Source: an uncultured Gemmatimonadota bacterium (GTDB taxonomy: Bacteria; Gemmatimonadota; Gemmatimonadetes; Gemmatimonadales; Gemmatimonadaceae). From it: a stretch of DNA of 10,952 nt. The stretch is from positions 1 through 10,952 of the forward strand of contig CAMPKM010000061.1 of the NCBI GenBank assembly GCA_946887155.1, read 5' to 3'. Both the position numbers and the translations under genes were made by a program. The notes under the pieces are model-generated. The model worked only from the letters and a program-made list of their open reading frames with translations. It was not told the origin of the DNA and did not search any database. Of the stretch, positions 7,320-10,952 are shown one piece after another (position 1 is the stretch's first letter; the number at the start of each line of letters is the position of its first letter).

Positions 7320-7799
7320 CCCTTCATCCACCCTCTGGCTTTTGTCTGCGGGCAAGTAAACCTGAAACCGCGCGCATCCGTCTGGCCGTACGCCGTGGTT
7401 CGCGGCGATACGGAACGCATCGAGATCGGGGAAGACTCGAACATCCAGGACGGCACGGTCGTTCATGCCGATACGGGGTTCCCGACCATCATCGGTGACC
7501 GCGTGGGCGTCGGTCATCGCGCTATCATCCACGGCGCCATTGTCGAACCCGATTCGCTGATCGGGATGGGAGCGGTTCTGCTGAACGGCGTCCGGGTCGG
7601 GACGGGTTCCATCGTGGCCGCCGGCGCCGTCTGCAAGGAAGGAATGCAGATCCCGCCGAACTCGATGGTCATGGGCGTTCCCGGGCGCGTCGTCAGGGAA
7701 ACCACCGTACTCGAGAGAGAACGAATCAGGGCGACCGTTGATTCGTATGTCAAACTGCAGTTGGAGCACAAATCCGGGAAACACCCGCGCCTGACCTGA
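7317..7799 (+). CDS. Gamma-carbonic-anhydrase-family hexapeptide-repeat protein
   Basis: This 160-residue protein is a left-handed beta-helix trimer of the YrdA/PaaY type within the gamma-carbonic-anhydrase family. SVWPYAVVRGD (21-31) and SNIQDGTVVH (41-50) are family signatures. His50, His67 (VGH) and His72 (IIH) match the three metal ligands, with Asn42 and Gln44 in the usual NIQD setting. Imperfect hexapeptide turns run to about residue 123, then VPGRVVRE and a C-terminal helix. Many members of this branch show little or no carbonic-anhydrase activity, so the reaction is uncertain. The N-terminus is several residues shorter before SVW than in typical homologues. The ATG lies in a tandem repeat 70 bases after the amidase. 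The kinase gene follows after 30 bases, suggesting one transcript. Confidence 0.92.
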   Translation: MPFIHPLAFVCGQVNLKPRASVWPYAVVRGDTERIEIGEDSNIQDGTVVHADTGFPTIIGDRVGVGHRAIIHGAIVEPDSLIGMGAVLLNGVRVGTGSIVAAGAVCKEGMQIPPNSMVMGVPGRVVRETTVLERERIRATVDSYVKLQLEHKSGKHPRLT

Positions 7800-7829
7800 A
7801 CGGTCACACCCTGCACGCCTGTCATCCTG

Positions 7830-9956
7830 ATGTCTGTTACTGAGGAATTCGCGGCCGCCGCGCGCCTGCGGCCCGGCGCGAAGCCGTTCGCCGATCCCGA
7901 GTTCGAACGCGCCTTTCAGCACGACTACTTCGCCCGCTCGTTGCGGCCGGCCAGGGCCGCGCTGGCGCTCGCGATCGGACTGTTCGTGCTGTTTGCCGTG
8001 CTCGATCCGTTCGTCGCGCCTGACGCCTACCGGTCGCTCTGGTTCGTACGGCTCTCGATAGTGGCGCCCCTGTTAGGCGCGCTCCTCGCCTTCACCTGGG
8101 CAAAACGCTTCGAGACCTGGTTCCTGCCGTCGCAGTTGTTCGCCGTCGTGTTCGGCGGCGGTGCGCTCATCTACCTCGGCATTCTGACAGATATTGAAGT
8201 CGCATCGGCGCAGGTGGTCGGGCTCGTGCTGGCGATTCTCTGGGCGCACTCCGTGTCGCGGCTGCCCTTCCTGCTGGCGTCGGCGGCCACCGTGCTGCTG
8301 TCGTTGTTCTACCTCGCGGTCGAACTGCAACAGGGCAGGCTGCCCACCACGCTGCTGATCAATAACGTCCTCTTCCTCGCCTCGGCGAACCTGATCGGCA
8401 TGATCGGCAGCTACACGCTGGAAGCGGGGTATCGGCGCGATTTCCAGCAACGCGCGCTGCTCGAGCAGCGCCGGCGCGAGCTGCAGGGGTCGATGGACCA
8501 GCTCCATGAATCGGAGAAGCGCGTGGCCGAGATGGAACTGCGCGCCCCGGACTCGATCGAAAACCTGCCGCGTTGGGCCGAGCAGGTCGCGAGGGAGATT
8601 CGCCGGACCGTCGAGGCCGTGGAAGTGCGGATCTGGCGATGCGCCGAAGGTGAGGCGGTGCCGCTCAACGACGGTGAGCTGACCGCGCCCGAGGTCAGCG
8701 TCGTCGAAAATGCCGGTGAGATGGCGAAGGATGCAAACGGCAACGTGCTCGTGCCGTTGTCCGGGCTTTCCGGCGAAGTCTTCGGGGCGATCGTGATTGC
8801 CCAGCCCTCGAGCTGGGGCACCCCCGAGCGGCGGCTCGTCGGCGGATTCGCGCGATACCTCGGCGGCGCCCTCGAGATCATGGAAAAGCGACATGAACTC
8901 GCGCTGGAAGAAGCGCGTCGCGAGAGTGCCCGGCGCCGCATGCGCGAACGAGGCGTGGGTGCGCTGTGGTTGTGCCAGACGTGCGGCCGCTGCTTCGATG
9001 ATTCCGTCGAGCGGTGCGATGTCGATGGCACGAAGCTGATCCAGCGTCTGTTGCCGTACCGGGTCCAGGATCGCTACCAGCTCGTCAGGCTGCTGGGGCA
9101 GGGTGGCATGGGCCAGGTGTTCCTCGCCCGCGACGATCGCCTGCAGCGCGACGTGGCGATCAAGGTGTTGTTAGGCGACGCCCCGCTCGATGCGAGCGCC
9201 CGCGCGCAACTGGCGCATGAAGCCCGCGCCGTGGCGCGCATCGGTCATCCCGGCGTGGTCGATGTCTTCGATCTCGGTGAACTCGACGACGGGTCGGCCT
9301 TCATCGTGATGGAATACCTCACCGGCCGCGCGCTCTCCGAGGAAATCGCCCGTCACGGTCGCGGTTCGCCTCGACAGGTGGCGGACCTGCTGCGCCAGGT
9401 GGGCGCCGCACTGTCGGCGGCGCATCGCACGGGTGTCGTCCACCGCGACATCAAGCCGCAGAACGTGTTCCTGACCCGCACCGCCGACGGGTTCCACGCC
9501 CGCCTGCTCGATTTCGGCGTCGCGCGTGTGGCCGGCGGCGGCGGCGCGGACACGACCCGGTCCGGGTCGATGCCGGGCACTCCCGCCTACATGGCACCCG
9601 AGCAGATCGGCGGCGCGGTTGGTGACGAGAAGTCGGATCTCTATTCGCTCGCCGCGGTGGCGTTCGAAGCGCTCGTCGGCAAGCGCCTCATCAAGCAGCG
9701 CCCGTCGATGGCCGCCACGCTCGCCGCCATCCTGAACGAGACGCCGCCTGACGTGTCCTCGTTCCTGCCTGACGCGGCAAATATCGATCACCTGTTCCGC
9801 CAGGCTCTCCACCGCGATCCCTCGCAACGGCCGGCGAACGTGGTGGACTGGACGGAGTCCGTTGCGAGCGGACTCGATGCTCTGCCGGGAGCCGACGCGG
9901 GCTGGCCGCTGCCAATCACTCACGAGCTGAGTTTTCGCGGTGGGGCCGCGGGCTGA
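7830..9956 (+). CDS. Membrane-bound Ser/Thr kinase: 6TM, GAF-like, Zn ribbon, kinase
   Basis: This Hanks-type kinase carries a large N-terminal sensor region. About six hydrophobic helices lie near 41-60, 71-90, 99-119, 127-143, 144-165 and 173-196. The layout, with a short cytoplasmic start, recalls membrane domains on some bacterial cyclases. A charged coiled coil (200-238), a GAF-like domain (about 243-350) and a second coiled coil (350-375) follow. A ribbon with Cys382/385/388/396 ends in DG. The kinase domain spans about 415-680: GQGGMG (423-428), Lys445, Glu464, HRD with Asp540, Lys542 and Asn545, DFG (561-563), GTPAYMAPEQ (583-592) and Arg667. All catalytic residues are intact, and Thr/Ser at about 575-584 could be autophosphorylated. 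Unlike PASTA kinases, the kinase is C-terminal and there is no extracellular domain. Thirty bases separate it from the preceding gene; no Shine-Dalgarno. Confidence 0.93.
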   Translation: MSVTEEFAAAARLRPGAKPFADPEFERAFQHDYFARSLRPARAALALAIGLFVLFAVLDPFVAPDAYRSLWFVRLSIVAPLLGALLAFTWAKRFETWFLPSQLFAVVFGGGALIYLGILTDIEVASAQVVGLVLAILWAHSVSRLPFLLASAATVLLSLFYLAVELQQGRLPTTLLINNVLFLASANLIGMIGSYTLEAGYRRDFQQRALLEQRRRELQGSMDQLHESEKRVAEMELRAPDSIENLPRWAEQVAREIRRTVEAVEVRIWRCAEGEAVPLNDGELTAPEVSVVENAGEMAKDANGNVLVPLSGLSGEVFGAIVIAQPSSWGTPERRLVGGFARYLGGALEIMEKRHELALEEARRESARRRMRERGVGALWLCQTCGRCFDDSVERCDVDGTKLIQRLLPYRVQDRYQLVRLLGQGGMGQVFLARDDRLQRDVAIKVLLGDAPLDASARAQLAHEARAVARIGHPGVVDVFDLGELDDGSAFIVMEYLTGRALSEEIARHGRGSPRQVADLLRQVGAALSAAHRTGVVHRDIKPQNVFLTRTADGFHARLLDFGVARVAGGGGADTTRSGSMPGTPAYMAPEQIGGAVGDEKSDLYSLAAVAFEALVGKRLIKQRPSMAATLAAILNETPPDVSSFLPDAANIDHLFRQALHRDPSQRPANVVDWTESVASGLDALPGADAGWPLPITHELSFRGGAAG

Positions 9957-10004
9957 GCGACGTCGAATCTCGATGGATGGGGCCAAGATCCGCGTCGATT
10001 CGCA

Positions 10005-10784
10005 CTATCCGCGGTGAGTCGGTTCTCCAGTTGTCGACCTGCCGCGCCCATCCACCCGTGCATACGAATCAAGCGTGACCTGCTCCGAGAACGGCTGCAG
10101 GATTTGCTTCGCAAATGCCTCCGCACCGGGATACTCCGTCGCTCTCACCCGTTCGGCCGCCGCGTCCAGGTCATATCGCGTGTGCCGGAGCTGAACGTCA
10201 GGACCTGACAGGCACCAGTAGGCGCCAGGCTCACCGAAAGGCATGCCAACGCTGCCCGCGTTGACGATTCGCAGCGCACCGACGGTCCGGTCGAACTGCA
10301 TGTGCGTATGACCGCATAACGCGACAGGGGCATCGACACCGGAAAACAGTTCCGCTACGTGCGTATCCGGCGACAGCTTCGTGAAGATCTCCGTGTCGTT
10401 CCTCGGCGTCGCGTGGCAGAACAGCGTCGGCCCCATTCCGTCCGTGTCGATTGACATCGTCGCCGGCCAGGCGCGGATGGCCGTGGCCAGGTCGTCGGTG
10501 AGCTGCGACGCGCTCCACTGCACCCACGGCCGGAACGCCTCGGGGACGGATTCGACCGCGCTGCCATTCAACGCCTCGATCGCGGCGCTTTCGCCGTTTC
10601 CGTGAATGAACTCGGTTGGGATACCGGTCGAAGCGAGCAACTGGAGGCATTCGAGCGGCATCGGCCCCGGAAGGACATCACCACCGACGATGATCGCGTC
10701 GACCGCGACCCTTTTTACTTCGACCATCACCGCCTCGAGTGCCGGCAGGTTGCCATGTATGTCGTAGAGAGCAGCAATCCTCAT
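10005..10784 (-). CDS. Calcineurin-like metallophosphoesterase (YfcE/MJ0936-like)
   Basis: This 259-residue protein is a two-metal phosphoesterase of the small Metallophos_2 branch; its substrate cannot be told from sequence. Metal motifs in order are YDIHGN (Asp8, His10), GGD (Asp36), HGNGE, FCHATP and GHTH. In HGNGE the residue after Asn is Gly, where many phosphoesterases have His; YfcE-like enzymes also vary here. An Ala/Arg-rich C-terminal region (about 200-259) follows the core. The ATG at 10784 is chosen because MRIAALYDIHGN is the typical family start. A longer open frame upstream to 10949 reads through a palindrome and has no recognisable motif. The leader has no Shine-Dalgarno but carries a 26-base imperfect tandem repeat ending 3 bases from the ATG. 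The gene converges on the kinase with 48 bases between stops. Confidence 0.9.
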   Translation of the reverse strand: MRIAALYDIHGNLPALEAVMVEVKRVAVDAIIVGGDVLPGPMPLECLQLLASTGIPTEFIHGNGESAAIEALNGSAVESVPEAFRPWVQWSASQLTDDLATAIRAWPATMSIDTDGMGPTLFCHATPRNDTEIFTKLSPDTHVAELFSGVDAPVALCGHTHMQFDRTVGALRIVNAGSVGMPFGEPGAYWCLSGPDVQLRHTRYDLDAAAERVRATEYPGAEAFAKQILQPFSEQVTLDSYARVDGRGRSTTGEPTHRG

Positions 10785-10787
10785 GGA

Positions 10788-10839
10788 GACGATTTTCGCA
10801 GTTAGGCGGGAATGACGATTTTCGCGGATAGGGCAGGAC
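10788..10839. repeat. Two-copy imperfect 26-bp tandem repeat upstream of phosphoesterase
   Basis: GACGATTTTCGC occurs at 10788-10799 and again at 10814-10825. The following 14 bases match at 7 positions, so the whole 26-base unit is about 73% identical. It lies directly upstream of the minus-strand ATG at 10784. It may be a duplicated operator or a chance leader duplication. Confidence 0.75.
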
Positions 10840-10878
10840 ACGGAAAGCGCAGAGTACCAGGATGGACACGGAACTTCT

Positions 10879-10949
10879 TTGGTGAAGACCTGGGCACCAC
10901 CGGTTCCCGGAACGTTCGACGTTTCGCGTGGTGCCCAGGTCTTCACCAA
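10879..10949. repeat. Perfect 22-bp inverted repeat with 27-base spacer
   Basis: Positions 10879-10900 and 10928-10949 are exact reverse complements; the core is AAGACCTGGGCACCAC. The spacer holds the 8-base palindrome GAACGTTC (10910-10917). No T-run follows on either strand, which argues against an ordinary intrinsic terminator. The repeat ends 3 bases from the window edge. It could be a small mobile-element end, an extragenic palindrome, or an assembly fold-back. Confidence 0.92.
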
Positions 10950-10952
10950 TGC

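Noticed and set aside
2926..9956. Type VI secretion phosphoregulation locus (PpkA/PppA/Fha)
   Set aside because: The trio is similar in kind, but no secretion structural gene is present and the kinase architecture differs.
9964..10002. Inverted CGAATC/GATTCG between kinase and phosphoesterase as a bidirectional terminator
   Set aside because: The stem is only 6 bp with a 27-base loop and no T-run, within chance expectation.
10785..10949. N-terminal extension of the phosphoesterase to a TTG at 10949
   Set aside because: The family fold begins at MRIAALYDIHGN. The extension reads through the inverted and tandem repeats and looks like no signal peptide or domain.

Overview
The window is GC-rich (roughly two-thirds G+C by eye) and densely coding. 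It comes from a diderm bacterium with a recycled peptidoglycan wall and an elaborate Hanks-type Ser/Thr kinase system. Zinc-ribbon and GAF-like parts joined to a kinase, absence of Shine-Dalgarno sequences before most starts, short direct repeats between genes, and the mix of families together suggest Gemmatimonadota or a neighbour such as Acidobacteriota. This placement is an inference from style, not from a marker gene. Both ends look abnormal: homopolymers at the left and a large palindrome at the right. The window may therefore be a whole contig that stops at hard-to-assemble sequence.

Layout, left to right. Positions 1-648 hold the C-terminal part of an envelope protein with a glycine zipper, its 5' end spoiled by a C10/G19 tract. 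A TACCAGT repeat cluster and a clear intrinsic terminator follow, and the terminator ends only 6 bases before the murQ start codon. murQ and anmK (749-2892, +) are adjacent enzymes of peptidoglycan amino-sugar recycling. AnmK phosphorylates 1,6-anhydro-MurNAc to MurNAc-6-P, and MurQ removes D-lactate to give GlcNAc-6-P. Convergent to them is a minus-strand pair (2926-5184): a protein with three zinc ribbons and two FHA domains, then a PP2C phosphatase with a C-terminal membrane anchor. A 172-base divergent region leads to a second plus-strand run (5357-9956): a lipoprotein-like N-acetylmuramoyl-L-alanine amidase, a gamma-carbonic-anhydrase-family protein, and a membrane-bound Ser/Thr kinase. 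A minus-strand metallophosphoesterase (10005-10784) follows, preceded by a tandem repeat and a 22-bp perfect inverted repeat.

Two themes run through the window. The first is wall turnover: the amidase strips stem peptides, while AnmK and MurQ salvage the sugar. The second is Ser/Thr/Tyr phospho-signalling with writer (kinase), eraser (PP2C) and reader (double FHA) all present, the first two membrane-anchored. A link between the themes is plausible by analogy with kinases that control the wall, but nothing in the sequence proves it.

The most unexpected signal is at DNA level. The octamer CGTCAGGC/GCCTGACG occurs 15 times in 10.9 kb, where base composition predicts about one. It appears in both orientations, in four different amino-acid contexts, and versions with another base at the central A are rare. 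No gene function explains it.
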